Origin: Myxococcus stipitatus
Lineage (GTDB): Bacteria; Myxococcota; Myxococcia; Myxococcales; Myxococcaceae
Assembly (NCBI RefSeq): GCF_037414475.1
Contig: NZ_CP147913.1
Location: forward strand, 5,826,001-5,890,000
Length of the DNA: 64,000 nt
Direction: 5' to 3'
The notes beneath the pieces were generated by a model. That model searched no databases and was not told the origin of the DNA. It saw only the letters and a program-made list of their open reading frames with translations. Shown here one piece after another: positions 43,951 to 53,195 of the stretch; the first letter of the stretch is position 1, and every line of letters starts with the position of its first letter. Made by a program: the position numbers and the translations under genes.

Positions 43951-44487
43951 TCAAAGCTCTTTGACTTGTGCTCGCCAGCGATGCTCGCGGGCTTCTCGTT
44001 GCAGGAGCTCCAGGCTGCGTGGGGCCTTGTCGAGAAAGATTTTCAGATGAGTGCTTTCGTATTGGATGGTGAGGGACTGAGTGTCTGGCTGATGAACACC
44101 TGTCAGTCGAACGAACGTTTCATCGCTCTTCCATGTACTCTCCAGACGTAGCGGAGCCTGGGGAGAATCTGGCGGGAATGGGTCGGGTTCGCCGTCTCGG
44201 TGCACGGCCGTGTCCGAGTACGTGGCCGGAAGTCCGTACTTCAGCTCGAGTAGTTCAGCGAGTGGCTCGAAATGCTCCCGAACGCTCTCTGGGCGGACGA
44301 AATGGACATGTACGGCCGCGAGCTGGTTTTCTTCGGTGAAGAGGAACTCCACGAGTGCGGGATGAGCCGCTCCGAGCAGACCCAGGAGGAATTCGCGGCT
44401 TTTCTGCCTGCGCTCCTGTCTCACCCGGTCGTTGCAGCCCGCCAGGGCGAGGTACGACAGGAGGACGAAGGTGAAACGCCAGGACAT
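43951..44487 (-). CDS. Small lipoprotein of unknown function
   Basis: 178 aa from the ATG at 44487, preceded by GGGAG at good spacing. MSWRFTFVLLSYLALAGC is a clear lipoprotein signal. The mature part is highly charged, with VHVHFVRPESVREHFEPLAELLELKYGLP and a C-terminal region rich in Arg/Glu (LELLQREAREHRWRAQ). No family recognised. It lies 146 bases downstream of the czcA-like gene on the same strand and may be the last gene of that operon, or separate. Confidence 0.65.
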   Translation of the reverse strand: MSWRFTFVLLSYLALAGCNDRVRQERRQKSREFLLGLLGAAHPALVEFLFTEENQLAAVHVHFVRPESVREHFEPLAELLELKYGLPATYSDTAVHRDGEPDPFPPDSPQAPLRLESTWKSDETFVRLTGVHQPDTQSLTIQYESTHLKIFLDKAPRSLELLQREAREHRWRAQVKEL

Positions 44488-44633
44488 GTTCAGCTCCCAC
44501 TCAAGGGACTCATGATAGCGGAGCGGCTCGTCCCACCTCGCGGCGTGATGCTTGACCCCATGGGCTAGACGACAGTCGCCGGGATTCGGAGCGCACTGTC
44601 GCGTGTCTGGCATATGGCGAGTGGAGTCCTTGG

Positions 44634-47600
44634 TCACCCCGCCGCCCGCTTCTCCTCCAGCGCCGCATCGGTCGGGGCGATGGCTCTAGTGTCCCGTGTG
44701 GGGGCATTTCGACTCGCTCCGAACACCGTGTAGAGGACAGGGAGCACGACCAGCGTGAGCAGGGTGGAGGAGAGGACTCCGCCGATGACGACCGTGGCCA
44801 GGGGACGCTGGACCTCCGCGCCGACTCCCGTGTTCAGCGCCATGGGCACGAAGCCGATGGCGGCCACCGCGGCCGTCATCAGCACGGGCCTCAACCGCGT
44901 CAGCGCTGCTTCACGGATGGCCTCGCCCACGCAGAGCCCGCGTTCAAGCAATCCCCGCACGCGTGAGACGAGCACCATGTCTCCCAGGACCGACACTCCT
45001 GACAGTGCGATGAATCCCACCGCGGCGGAGATGGAGAACGGCAGCCCCCGTATCAAGAGCGCCAACACGCCGCCCACGAGCGCGAAGGGGACTCCCGCGA
45101 AGATGCGCAGCGCATCCAGGACGCGATGATACGTGAGGTAGAGCAGCAGGAAGATGAGCGCCAACGCCACCGGGACCACGATGAGCAGTCGCGCTCGTGC
45201 TCGTTCCAAGTGCTCGAACTGTCCCCCGTAGCGCACGTAGTAACCCGGCGGCAGCTCCAGACCGGTATCGAGCGTGTGGCGGAGTTCGGCGACGAAGCCC
45301 CCCAGGTCTCGCTCTCGCACATTCGCCTGGACCACCAACCGGCGCTTTCCCCATTCGCGCTGAATCGTCGTCGGACCCGCGACCTCGCGAATCGTCACCA
45401 GCCTCCCCAGGGGAATCCTGTCTCCACCTGGCGCCGTCACCGGAATGGACGCGAGCTTCGCGGGCTCCTCGCGGTACTCCTCCAAAAGCCGCACCGCGAG
45501 GTCGAACCGCCGCTCGCCCTCGCGCACTTCACCCACGACGCGGGTGCCCATCGCCTCCACCACGTCGAGCACCGCCCGCGCGGGAATGCCGTGCCTCGCC
45601 ACCGCGGCCCGGTCGACCACGACCTCCATCACGGGCTGCCCCGTCACCTGCTCCACCGTGACATCCGCCGCACCCGGGATGTCCTTCACCCGCGCTTCCA
45701 CCTCGCGCGCCTTCGCCTTGAGCACATCGAGGTCATCCCCGAAGAGCTTGATGCCGACATCACTGCGCACGCCGGCGATCATCTCGTTGACCCGCATCTC
45801 GATGGGTTGGAGGAACGCCATGCGCATGCCGGGCAGGTCCGCCAGCTCCGCCTTCATCTCCCCCACCAGCTCCTCTTGCGTCGCTGCCCGCGTCCACTGC
45901 TCGCGCGGCTTGAGGGTGATGAAGACATCCGACAACTCGATGCCCATCGGGTCCGTGGCCACCTCCGCCGTGCCCGTACGCGTCCAGACCCGCTGGACCT
46001 CGTCGGGAAAGCGTGACAGCAAGACCCGCTCAATCTGCCCGCCATAGCGGACCGACTCGGAAAGCGAGACCTCGGCCAGCCGCACGGTGTTGATGACGAG
46101 CGTGCCCTCGGAGAGACGCGGGACGAACTCGCTCCCCAACTGAGTCGCCGCGAAAGCGGCTCCCAACACGAGCAGCGCCGCGGCCCCCAGGGTGACTCGT
46201 GCATGGGCCAGCGCCCACTCGAGCACCGGCCGGTAACACCTCTGAAGGAAGCGCACGAGGCGCGGTTCCTGGTGCGGCCTGTTCCCTTGCTTCAGTGCGA
46301 ACGAAGCCAGCACCGGCATCAGCGTCATGGAGAGCAGCGCGCTCCCCAACAGCGCGAAGATGACCGTGAGCGCCATGGGGCGGAACAGCTTCCCCTCCAC
46401 GCCCTCCAGCGCCAGGATGGGCAGATACACCACCATGATGATGAGCTCGCCAAAGAGCGTGGGCTTGCGCACCTCGATGGCGGCGTCGCGCACGACCTCC
46501 ACTATCGAGCGCCCATCCCGAGCCTCCGCCAGCCGCCGCTCCGCGTTCTCCACCAGGATGACGGACGAGTCGACCACGAGCCCGAAGTCGATGGCTCCCA
46601 ACGACATGAGCGTGCCCGCGATGCCAAAGCGCAACATCGCGTTGAAGGCGAACAACATGGACAAGGGAATGGCCGCCGCGACGATGAGCCCCGCCCGCCA
46701 GTTGCCCAGGAAGACAAAGAGGACCGCGATGACCAGCAGCGCGCCCTCCAGGAGATTCGTTCGCACCGTGCGCAGCACCAGCTCCACCAGCTCCGTGCGC
46801 TCGTAGACGGGCTCCACGGTGATTCCCTCCGGCAGCGTCCTCGTGAGCTCCTCCAGTCTCCGGGCCAATGCCTTCGTCACCGTGTGGGAATTCTCTCCCA
46901 CCAACATGAAGCCCAGGCCGAGGACGACTTCCCCCTCGCCATCCGCCGTGGTGGCGCCTCTCCGGATTTCATGCCCCACCTCGACACGCGCCACATCCCG
47001 GATGCGCACGGGCACACCTCGGCGCGCGGCGACGACCACGTCCTCGATGGCCTTTCCGCTATCGAGCACACCCACGCCCAACACGAGGCTCGCCGCGCCC
47101 GCGCGCTCCACCACGCCGCCGCCGACGTTGGCGTTGTTCTCCTCCAGCGCCCGGTAGACATCACCGAGGTCCAGGCTGAACTGCTGAAGCCGGCGCGGGT
47201 CGACGATGACGTGCCACTGTTTCTCCTCGCCACCCCAGGCGTTCACCTCCGCCACACCGGGCACCGCGCGGAGCTGTGGCGCGATGACCCAGTCGTGCAC
47301 GGTGCGCAGCTCCTCGAGGCTCCGGGTCCGGCTCTTGACCAGATAGTGGAAGACCTCGCCCAGGCCCGTGGCCACTGGACCCAGGACGGGAGGCGCAATG
47401 CCCGTGGGAGTCTGGACCCGGCTCAACCGCTCGGACACCTGCTGCCGCGCGAACCACAGGTCCGCGCCGTCGCTGAACTGAAGCGTGACTTGGGAGAGGC
47501 CGAACTTGGAGATGGAGCGCAGCTCGCTGACGCGAGGCAGCCCCGAGAGCGCCTGTTCGATGGGGATGGTGAGCTGGCGCTCCACCTCGGTGGGTGTGAG

Positions 47601-47765
47601 CGCGGGCGCCACCGTGTTCACCTGCACCTGCACGGGCGTGGTGTCCGGGATGGCGTCGATGGGCAGGGCCCGGAAGGCGAGCAACCCCGAGATGACCAGC
47701 GCCACCGTGCCCAGGAGCACCGCCCAACGATGTGACAAGGACCATTCAATGAGTCGAGTCAGCAT
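44634..47765 (-). CDS. czcA: CzcA/CusA-type heavy-metal efflux RND pump
   Basis: 1043 aa starting at the ATG at 47765, five bases after the adaptor stop codon. N-terminus MLTRLIEWSLSHRWAVLLGTVALVISGLLAFRALPIDAIPDTTPVQVQV is the heavy-metal RND signature. The substrate-site helix reads SLGAIDFGLVVDSSVILVENAERRLAE, with the Asp residues that relay protons in CzcA-type pumps. Two sets of transmembrane helices and two large periplasmic loops match the full RND layout. It exports divalent metal ions (Zn, Co, Cd or Ni) or Cu/Ag; the exact metal is not clear. No outer-membrane CzcC/TolC gene is nearby. Confidence 0.93.
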   Translation of the reverse strand: MLTRLIEWSLSHRWAVLLGTVALVISGLLAFRALPIDAIPDTTPVQVQVNTVAPALTPTEVERQLTIPIEQALSGLPRVSELRSISKFGLSQVTLQFSDGADLWFARQQVSERLSRVQTPTGIAPPVLGPVATGLGEVFHYLVKSRTRSLEELRTVHDWVIAPQLRAVPGVAEVNAWGGEEKQWHVIVDPRRLQQFSLDLGDVYRALEENNANVGGGVVERAGAASLVLGVGVLDSGKAIEDVVVAARRGVPVRIRDVARVEVGHEIRRGATTADGEGEVVLGLGFMLVGENSHTVTKALARRLEELTRTLPEGITVEPVYERTELVELVLRTVRTNLLEGALLVIAVLFVFLGNWRAGLIVAAAIPLSMLFAFNAMLRFGIAGTLMSLGAIDFGLVVDSSVILVENAERRLAEARDGRSIVEVVRDAAIEVRKPTLFGELIIMVVYLPILALEGVEGKLFRPMALTVIFALLGSALLSMTLMPVLASFALKQGNRPHQEPRLVRFLQRCYRPVLEWALAHARVTLGAAALLVLGAAFAATQLGSEFVPRLSEGTLVINTVRLAEVSLSESVRYGGQIERVLLSRFPDEVQRVWTRTGTAEVATDPMGIELSDVFITLKPREQWTRAATQEELVGEMKAELADLPGMRMAFLQPIEMRVNEMIAGVRSDVGIKLFGDDLDVLKAKAREVEARVKDIPGAADVTVEQVTGQPVMEVVVDRAAVARHGIPARAVLDVVEAMGTRVVGEVREGERRFDLAVRLLEEYREEPAKLASIPVTAPGGDRIPLGRLVTIREVAGPTTIQREWGKRRLVVQANVRERDLGGFVAELRHTLDTGLELPPGYYVRYGGQFEHLERARARLLIVVPVALALIFLLLYLTYHRVLDALRIFAGVPFALVGGVLALLIRGLPFSISAAVGFIALSGVSVLGDMVLVSRVRGLLERGLCVGEAIREAALTRLRPVLMTAAVAAIGFVPMALNTGVGAEVQRPLATVVIGGVLSSTLLTLVVLPVLYTVFGASRNAPTRDTRAIAPTDAALEEKRAAG

Positions 47766-47770
47766 GAGGG

Positions 47771-49342
47771 TTACCGGCCCTCCCCGGTCTCACAGCAGCC
47801 CGCGCCGATGGACTCCTTGAGAATCTCCGTCTTGAGCAGGAAAGCTCCGGTGGTGACCACCTCGGTGCCCGCCGTGAGTCCCTCGAGGACCTCCACTTCC
47901 TCGCGCGTCCCCGCACCCAGCTTCACCGCGACAGGCTCGTAGAGCCCCTCCTGCTTCTTCACGAAGACGAGGGGCCGGCCCTCGGCGCGCTGGATGGCCT
48001 GATGGGGAACCATCACCGCGGCGTGCTCGGCGGCCACCTCCACCTTTGCTCGAAGGAAGAGACCGGCCTTGAGCGCCCCCTCGGGATTGGGCAGCTCCAC
48101 GCGCGCGCGGACGGTGCGCGATGCGGGGTCCACCGAGGCACCGACGCGAGTCACCGTCGCCACATGAGGCTGTCCCGGCAACGCGTCGAACGTGAGGGTG
48201 ACGCGTTGTCCCGCGCGCACCTGGGCCGCGTCCGCTTCGGGTATCTCCAGCAGGGCCCACAGCGTGCTCAGGTCCGCGACCTGGATGAGCGGCTGCCCGG
48301 CGGAGGCATGACGCCCCGCGAGCGCATCGCGAGCCACCACCGTGCCCGCGAACGGCGACGACAACGCATAGGTGCCCTGTTGCCCGTTCACCAGCGCCCC
48401 CGCGGCGGAGAGGGCCGCGCGGGCCGCGTCGCGCTCGGCCTCCGCCGCCGAGACTTCTGCCTGGGCTGCCTCGACGTCCTTGCGCGCGGTGATGCCGCTC
48501 GCGGAGAGCTTCTCCTCTCGCTCCAGCGCGGCGCGAGCCACTCCCAGCCGCGCCTGCGCCGAGGTGAGCCGCCCCTGGTCCGCGCCGACCGTGCCGGAGG
48601 TGACTCGCACGAGCGGCTGACCCGCCTTCACCTCGTCACCGACATCGACGCCGACCTCCATCACCAGCGCTTCGCTGCGCACGGACAGTTGCGCCAGCCG
48701 GTTCTGGTTGAAGTCGAGCTGGCCGACGACCTCCAGCGTTCGCGCGAAGGGGACCTTGCGCGCCACACGTGTCTGGATTCCCGCCTCGCGGGCCGTGTCG
48801 GCCGAGGCGAGACGAACGCGAGTCCCCGGCTCGGGGAAGACGGGAGGCTGTGCGCCCGCCGCCGTCACTCGCTCCGGGTGGCAGTAGGGACAGACGGACT
48901 CGGGCAGGCCGTGCTCGCGGCAGTAGTCACCGGCCGCGATGAACTTCGCGACCAGGGCCGGGTGGCACTTGGTGCACATGGACTCGGGGACCGCGTGCTC
49001 CTTGCACCAGTCCTTTGGCGCGGTGTCCTCGCTGTTGAAGGTGAGGTTCGGGTTGCATTGGAGACACTGTGACTCGGGGACGCCGTGGGCGTCGCACCAG
49101 TCGTCCTGGGACTTGAAGACGTCGATGAGGTCGGGGTTGCACCGGGTGCAGAGCTCCGCTGGCACTCGGTGTTCGCACAGCGTGACGCTCTGGGCCCGAG
49201 TGTCCGTCGCGGAGGGGGGACCCGCATCGGCCGAGGCCCCGGCGGACTTCTCCGCGCCCCCTTGCCGGGTGTCCTTCGAGCAGGAGGCGATGCTCGCGAG
49301 GAGCAGGGCCACCAACAGCCGGGAGCCGATGCGGGTGCCCAT
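47771..49342 (-). CDS. czcB: Heavy-metal efflux membrane-fusion adaptor with four Cys-rich metal-binding repeats
   Basis: 523 aa; the ATG at 49342 follows the previous stop codon with no spacer. A lipobox (LLASIASC) anchors it to a membrane. Residues ~55-165 hold four copies of the module CxEHxxPESxCxxCxPxL (CEHRVPAELCTRCNPDL, CDAHGVPESQCLQCNP, CKEHAVPESMCTKCHPAL, CREHGLPESVCPYCHPER). The HlyD-type barrel-sandwich and helical hairpin follow (VGDEVKAGQPLVRVTSG, a long alpha-helix rich in Ala/Glu, SSPFAGTVVARDALAGR), and a C-terminal GAGCC lies near the end. The Cys/His modules probably chelate metal and hand it to the pump (inference). Confidence 0.92.
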   Translation of the reverse strand: MGTRIGSRLLVALLLASIASCSKDTRQGGAEKSAGASADAGPPSATDTRAQSVTLCEHRVPAELCTRCNPDLIDVFKSQDDWCDAHGVPESQCLQCNPNLTFNSEDTAPKDWCKEHAVPESMCTKCHPALVAKFIAAGDYCREHGLPESVCPYCHPERVTAAGAQPPVFPEPGTRVRLASADTAREAGIQTRVARKVPFARTLEVVGQLDFNQNRLAQLSVRSEALVMEVGVDVGDEVKAGQPLVRVTSGTVGADQGRLTSAQARLGVARAALEREEKLSASGITARKDVEAAQAEVSAAEAERDAARAALSAAGALVNGQQGTYALSSPFAGTVVARDALAGRHASAGQPLIQVADLSTLWALLEIPEADAAQVRAGQRVTLTFDALPGQPHVATVTRVGASVDPASRTVRARVELPNPEGALKAGLFLRAKVEVAAEHAAVMVPHQAIQRAEGRPLVFVKKQEGLYEPVAVKLGAGTREEVEVLEGLTAGTEVVTTGAFLLKTEILKESIGAGCCETGEGR

Positions 49343-49618
49343 CTACTTCACTCCCTTCTGGGCCAGGTCTGGATGACAGAGGGAGCACTGGGACTCGGGC
49401 CGCTCGTGCTCGGCGCACCAGTCGCCCTTGGCCTTGAAGACGGCCGCCAGCTTGGGATTGCAGCGTGTGCAGAGGGACTTCTGCACGCCGTGCTCGCACT
49501 TGGGCTTCTCGGCTTCGGCCTTGGGGGCCTGCTGTCGAGGAGCCTCCTCGGCGAGCGCGGGGAGGGTGGGGGCGAGAGCGAGGGACAGGACCATGGACAG
49601 CGAGCGCAGTGAACGCAT
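49343..49618 (-). CDS. Small exported protein with two of the same Cys-rich metal-binding modules
   Basis: 91 aa from the ATG at 49618 (GGAG upstream). A Sec signal (MVLSLALAPTLPALA) is followed by two modules of the adaptor's pattern: KCEHGVQKSLCTRCNPKL and CAEHERPESQCSLCHPDL. It is translationally coupled to the adaptor gene (TAG followed at once by ATG). Likely a periplasmic metal chaperone or buffer feeding the CzcA/CzcB pump. Paralogy with the adaptor's N-terminus suggests the two arose by duplication. Confidence 0.8.
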   Translation of the reverse strand: MRSLRSLSMVLSLALAPTLPALAEEAPRQQAPKAEAEKPKCEHGVQKSLCTRCNPKLAAVFKAKGDWCAEHERPESQCSLCHPDLAQKGVK

Positions 49619-49670
49619 GGATGGAACTCCAGCCACGACGGCCCCGAGAGGCCGCCGACGGCGGTGTGCA

Positions 49671-49691
49671 CCTCGCGCGAGATGCGCGAGG
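49671..49691 (-). other. Perfect 8-bp inverted repeat between two Cys-rich genes
   Basis: CCTCGCGC (49671-49678) and its exact complement (49684-49691) are separated by five bases in the 156-bp gap between two metal-cluster genes. It could be an attenuator, processing site or regulator target; it has no T-run. Confidence 0.35.
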
Positions 49692-49774
49692 GAGGGGTTG
49701 GGCTTGATGGATGCGCGTGCGTCAGCGGAGCCCTTGGATGGGCGCTGGACACACGTCTCCCGTGAAGGGCCGGT

Positions 49775-50083
49775 TCAGGTTTTCGGCGGCTGGAAGATGT
49801 CGGTGCTCACGCCGGACAACGCCAAGGCTTGGGGACGGGACGGCGCCGGCTCATGAAGTGGAGCGGGGGCGGATACGTTCACGTCTGGAAGGCTTGGGGT
49901 CGCGGCGCGCAGCGGACAGCACAGGCACAGCACACAGTCGGACGCGCAGTCCTCACAGGGTTGGCCTGTGTCGTCTTCGTCCGCGCAAGGCTCGGTCTCC
50001 TGGCTGGCGAGCGCGAGGGTCTGGAAGACACCTCCGGTCATCAGCACGAGCAGGATGGCGAGGATGCGCAGGATGGGCTGCAT
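49775..50083 (-). CDS. Small Cys-rich exported or membrane-bound protein in the metal efflux cluster
   Basis: 102 aa from the ATG at 50083. One N-terminal hydrophobic segment (ILRILAILLVLMTGGVFQTLALA) is followed at once by a dense Cys/Asp cluster (CADEDDTGQPCEDCASDCVLCLCCP), seven Cys in about 25 residues, suited to metal binding. The tail is Pro/Ala-rich. No named family recognised. Its place in the cluster suggests a periplasmic metal-sensing or buffering role. Confidence 0.7.
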   Translation of the reverse strand: MQPILRILAILLVLMTGGVFQTLALASQETEPCADEDDTGQPCEDCASDCVLCLCCPLRAATPSLPDVNVSAPAPLHEPAPSRPQALALSGVSTDIFQPPKT

Positions 50084-50118
50084 CGACCCCAGGGCTTACT
50101 TGGCGGTGCGACGGTGAG

Positions 50119-50652
50119 TCAAGGCACAGGCCTGGACACATCCGCGCGTTGCTCCTGGGTCAACTTCTCCAGCAGCCGGCGCATGGCCTGGGAGTTCCAG
50201 TCCTTGGACCCGGAGAAGCGAGCGACCAACTGTCCGTCCACCACGAGGATGGCCGTTGGAAGTGTCCCGACGCCAAACGCTCGAGCCGCCGCGAGGCCCT
50301 CGTCGAGCCGCAAGTGGAGAGCGGGAGTGGGAGGGCCACTCAGGAAACGCTCCACCGCCTTCATGTCCGAGTCATGGCTGAAGACCACGACGCTCAGTCC
50401 CTCGGGAGGTGCTTCCGCCAGCTTCACGAGCGAGGGCGTCTCCGTGCGGCAAGGCGGGCACCAGGTGGCCCAGAACGTCACGAGCACGGCGCGTGAGTCC
50501 GGTGTGCCTTGGAGCGAAGGCGCCGCGCCGTCGAGGCGGATGTAGCTCGGGGTGGATTCGGTCCGGCAACCCGAGAGGATGACTCCCAGCAGCAAGACGA
50601 GCGCGCTGAGTCCAAGGTCGCGCGAGAGGTCGCGCCGTCGCGGTGGGAACAT
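50119..50652 (-). CDS. TlpA/ResA-like thioredoxin-fold lipoprotein
   Basis: 177 aa. The ATG at 50652 has GAGGAGG upstream and gives a lipoprotein signal (LGLSALVLLLGVILSGC); the much longer open frame upstream is antisense of the MarR gene. The thioredoxin fold contains the redox-active WCPPC (FWATWCPPCRTET) and the cis-Pro loop GVGTLPTAILVVDGQLVARFSG. A membrane-bound reductant that can keep the Cys-rich metal-binding proteins downstream reduced (inference from context). First gene of the presumed metal efflux operon and divergent from the MarR gene. Confidence 0.9.
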   Translation of the reverse strand: MFPPRRRDLSRDLGLSALVLLLGVILSGCRTESTPSYIRLDGAAPSLQGTPDSRAVLVTFWATWCPPCRTETPSLVKLAEAPPEGLSVVVFSHDSDMKAVERFLSGPPTPALHLRLDEGLAAARAFGVGTLPTAILVVDGQLVARFSGSKDWNSQAMRRLLEKLTQEQRADVSRPVP

Positions 50653-50729
50653 GTCCTCCTCGGGGTGGATGCTTCTCTCTATCGCGAGCCACTCGACTTG
50701 GGGAGCGCTGACCCTTGATTGACAAGGGA

Positions 50730-50744
50730 CTGTCATGATGACAG
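50730..50744. promoter_or_regulatory. Palindrome in the marR-tlpA divergent gap, likely MarR operator
   Basis: CTGTCATGATGACAG is a near-perfect inverted repeat (7-base arms around one G), typical of MarR-family binding sites. A TTGACA -35-like box lies just upstream at 50719-50724. It sits ten bases before the marR ATG and about 80 bases from the divergent tlpA-like start, so the regulator could control both itself and the metal operon. Confidence 0.55.
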
Positions 50745-50754
50745 CTTTTTGCTC

Positions 50755-51219
50755 ATGGCGAAATACACGTCGGCTGGCGCGACCTTTACAGACCTGGTGT
50801 TCGAAATATTCCGGAACAACGGGCTGATTCTCGCGGCGGGGGAGCGCCTCGCGGAGCCGGCGGGACTCACGAGTGCTCGGTGGCAGGTGTTGGGGGTGGT
50901 GGACCATGAGCCAGCTCCGGTGGCGAACGTGGCCCGGACGATTGGCCTGACTCGGCAGAGCGTGCAGCAGACCGCCGATGCCCTCGAGGCTGACGGGCTC
51001 ATCGAGTACCAGGAGAACCCGCACCATCGGCGCGCCAAGCTCATCGTCATGACGCCCAAGGGGCGTGAGCGGCTGCGTGAGGTGGAGGCTCGACAGACGG
51101 CGTGGGCCAACGAGATTGGCAGCAGCTTGCCGTTGGCCTCACTGCGCGCCGCGGTGGAGGCCCTTGGCACGGTCCGCAAGACCTTGGAGAAGGACGCAGC
51201 GAGCGCCCCTGATGCTTGA
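50755..51219 (+). CDS. MarR-family transcriptional regulator
   Basis: 154 aa from the ATG at 50755; an in-frame start at 50719 coincides with a promoter-like box. The winged helix is clear: SARWQVLGVVDHEPAPVANVARTIGLTRQSVQQTADALEADGLIEYQENPHHRRAKLIVMTPKGRERL, with the wing Asn/His-Arg-Arg pattern. Divergent from the metal efflux operon with a palindrome between them, so it probably represses that operon, responding to a metal or small molecule (inference). Confidence 0.93.
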   Translation: MAKYTSAGATFTDLVFEIFRNNGLILAAGERLAEPAGLTSARWQVLGVVDHEPAPVANVARTIGLTRQSVQQTADALEADGLIEYQENPHHRRAKLIVMTPKGRERLREVEARQTAWANEIGSSLPLASLRAAVEALGTVRKTLEKDAASAPDA

Positions 51220-51611
51220 CCTGACGGTGATGTGTGGAGGGTTGGGTCAATCCCTGATATGACATTGCACTGCCCGGTTCGCGCGCCGACCACTCCGTTG
51301 ATAGATGCGGGGTGCAATGAGCGGGTGCGGCAGCCTCTGTCGTAGCTTGATGCTTGTATTTGACGTGTCGTTCATCCACATCTCCCCGCTGTGGTTTCTC
51401 GTCTACGGACATGTGCCTTGTTTTGTGTGGGAGAAGGGTCACGGACCCGATTCTGGACATGGAAGCCACCTACGCCGTCGATGTTCCAGGACGGCGCATC
51501 CTGGCTGTCCAACGCTAGCCGCGAAGGCGGGTGCCTCAGCGAAGTCGCCGCTCGCTCTCCGCGATGGGGATGTCATTGGCGCTCATGTCACGACGGCGCA
51601 TGAGCCCTTCG
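51220..51611. other. Non-coding gap, about 390 bp
   Basis: Frames here show no codon bias or recognisable product. The frame open from 51305 runs through the antisense of the next gene and is not a convincing gene. No repeat or RNA structure stands out. Confidence 0.45.
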
Positions 51612-53099
51612 TCATTGAACTCTCAATGCTCGTTGCCGTGGGTGCGGAACCACTGGCCTGTCATCGAAGAGCTGACTCCAGCGCCCATCGAAGCCTCCGT
51701 TCTCCGGCAGGTACCACGGGCCCGGCAGCCAGAAGCCTTGCTCCACTCCGTCCGTCGAGTCCGCGAACCCCGAGTGGACGAAGTAGTCGTGCTGCCACCA
51801 GAAGGACCCGGGGGACGTCGCATATCCGCTCGCGCTCGCGCGGGTCTGCCCTCGTGAGTCCATCACGGTGCTGGCGTACGCGTTCTCATGGAAGGCGTTG
51901 GAGCCACCGCCTCCGAAGTCCGACGCGCTGTCGTTCAGCTCGTGCGTCCCGACGAACCACTTCTTCGCGATGTAGCCCTCGCGGTCATCCTCGTTCTCGA
52001 TGTCGCGCGTCTGCGGGAAGAAGCGCTGCATGCCCGCGCTCACTTCCGCTTGCCCCGCTTCGTTGACGAGGGGGCTCTCCAGGTAGAAGTCGATGGGCGC
52101 CGTGCTCAGCCAGTGTGTCGCATAGCCACCGTGTTGCCAGTGCGAGGGCAGGATGTCGGCGAGGTCCTGGAGTTCGTACGTGATGCGCTTCACGTTGGGC
52201 CAGGTGACGGTCTTCCCGTTGTCGTAGCGGCTCGCGAGTGCATCCGCTGTCGCGTAGGTGAGCGCCCTCGCGCCGAAGGCCGTCACCGCATCCGCGGACG
52301 CCTCGGGCACGAAGGCGTAGTGGACGTTCTTCCGTCCTCCATCGTTGTTCACTCCCGCCTCGGCCTTGCCGGCGCTCGCCATCCTCCCCGCGAAGAACGC
52401 GTAGGTGTCCGTGACGAAGCGCAGCTCCTGACCATGCGCCGCGGCCAACTTGTCGGACCACTCCGCCTGCCAGATGAGCAGGTGTCTGCCCGTGGCGGAC
52501 TGCATGAAGTTCAAGTCCACGTGCCCCGCCCGGCGGACCACGCTGCGCTTGTGCTGCGTCACCACCGCGTGCGCCACCGATTCGCCGCCCCCCGGCGGGC
52601 CCACCACGTTCTTCACGAGCATCTCCACCCGCTCCCAATCATGGAGCTGGTAGTCGCCCGCCGCGTTCTTATCGAGCGCGTGGTACACGTGGTAGATGAG
52701 GACGAGGTTCTTGCTGCCTCCGTCCATGAACTCGATGAGTGACGTGTAGAGCGTCGGGCGGACGCGCCAGCCGGCATTCACGCCCGTTCCCGCTCGTGCG
52801 CCGTCCACATACTGGGGAACCTGTTTCCAGTGGAGCTTGTTGTTCGAGAAGTCTCCATCCTGGTCGAAGTCGAAGCTCGTCACCCAGTCGTAGCCGTGTC
52901 TCCCGTCGTCCCCGTTGCCTCGCTTGAGGATGATGGGGGCATAGTGCTGGAGATATGCCTGACGTTGCTCGGTGGTCAGTGACCACGCCTGCGCATGGGC
53001 TTCACCCGGCCAGCACAGCAGGGTGAAGGTGAAGGCGAGCACGCCGTACAGGCCGAGCCCTTGGAGCAGCGGGGCACGTCTCGGGGTGTCTGGGGTCAT
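51612..53099 (-). CDS. Secreted protein of unknown function
   Basis: 495 aa from the ATG at 53099. Sec signal (VLAFTFTLLCWPGEAHA) with an AHA-type cleavage site. The body begins LQHYAPIILKRGNGDDGRHGYDWVTSFDFDQDGDFSNNKLHWKQVP, which is reminiscent of secreted Vps62-like or necrosis-inducing-like beta-sandwich proteins, with YHVYHALDKNAAGDYQLHDWERVEM later; I cannot fix a family. Rich in Trp, His and Gly, as expected of an extracellular protein. Divergent from the decarboxylase gene. Confidence 0.7.
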   Translation of the reverse strand: MTPDTPRRAPLLQGLGLYGVLAFTFTLLCWPGEAHAQAWSLTTEQRQAYLQHYAPIILKRGNGDDGRHGYDWVTSFDFDQDGDFSNNKLHWKQVPQYVDGARAGTGVNAGWRVRPTLYTSLIEFMDGGSKNLVLIYHVYHALDKNAAGDYQLHDWERVEMLVKNVVGPPGGGESVAHAVVTQHKRSVVRRAGHVDLNFMQSATGRHLLIWQAEWSDKLAAAHGQELRFVTDTYAFFAGRMASAGKAEAGVNNDGGRKNVHYAFVPEASADAVTAFGARALTYATADALASRYDNGKTVTWPNVKRITYELQDLADILPSHWQHGGYATHWLSTAPIDFYLESPLVNEAGQAEVSAGMQRFFPQTRDIENEDDREGYIAKKWFVGTHELNDSASDFGGGGSNAFHENAYASTVMDSRGQTRASASGYATSPGSFWWQHDYFVHSGFADSTDGVEQGFWLPGPWYLPENGGFDGRWSQLFDDRPVVPHPRQRALRVQ

Positions 53100-53195
53100 G
53101 CCACTCAGCAAAGCATGGGATGTCGGAGCTGTGCTCCCCGGGCGAGGCGCATTGTGTCGCTTGATGCCTCACAGGGGCCGTGCGAGGAGTAAGGC

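Noticed and set aside
46203..47735. 510-aa plus-strand ORF opposite the czcA-like gene
   Set aside because: Shadow of an RND pump gene with clear membrane spans and motifs on the other strand.
51305..52066. 253-aa plus-strand ORF after the MarR gene
   Set aside because: The later part is antisense to the secreted protein gene and the first part shows no codon bias, signal or domain. Kept only as a gap entry.
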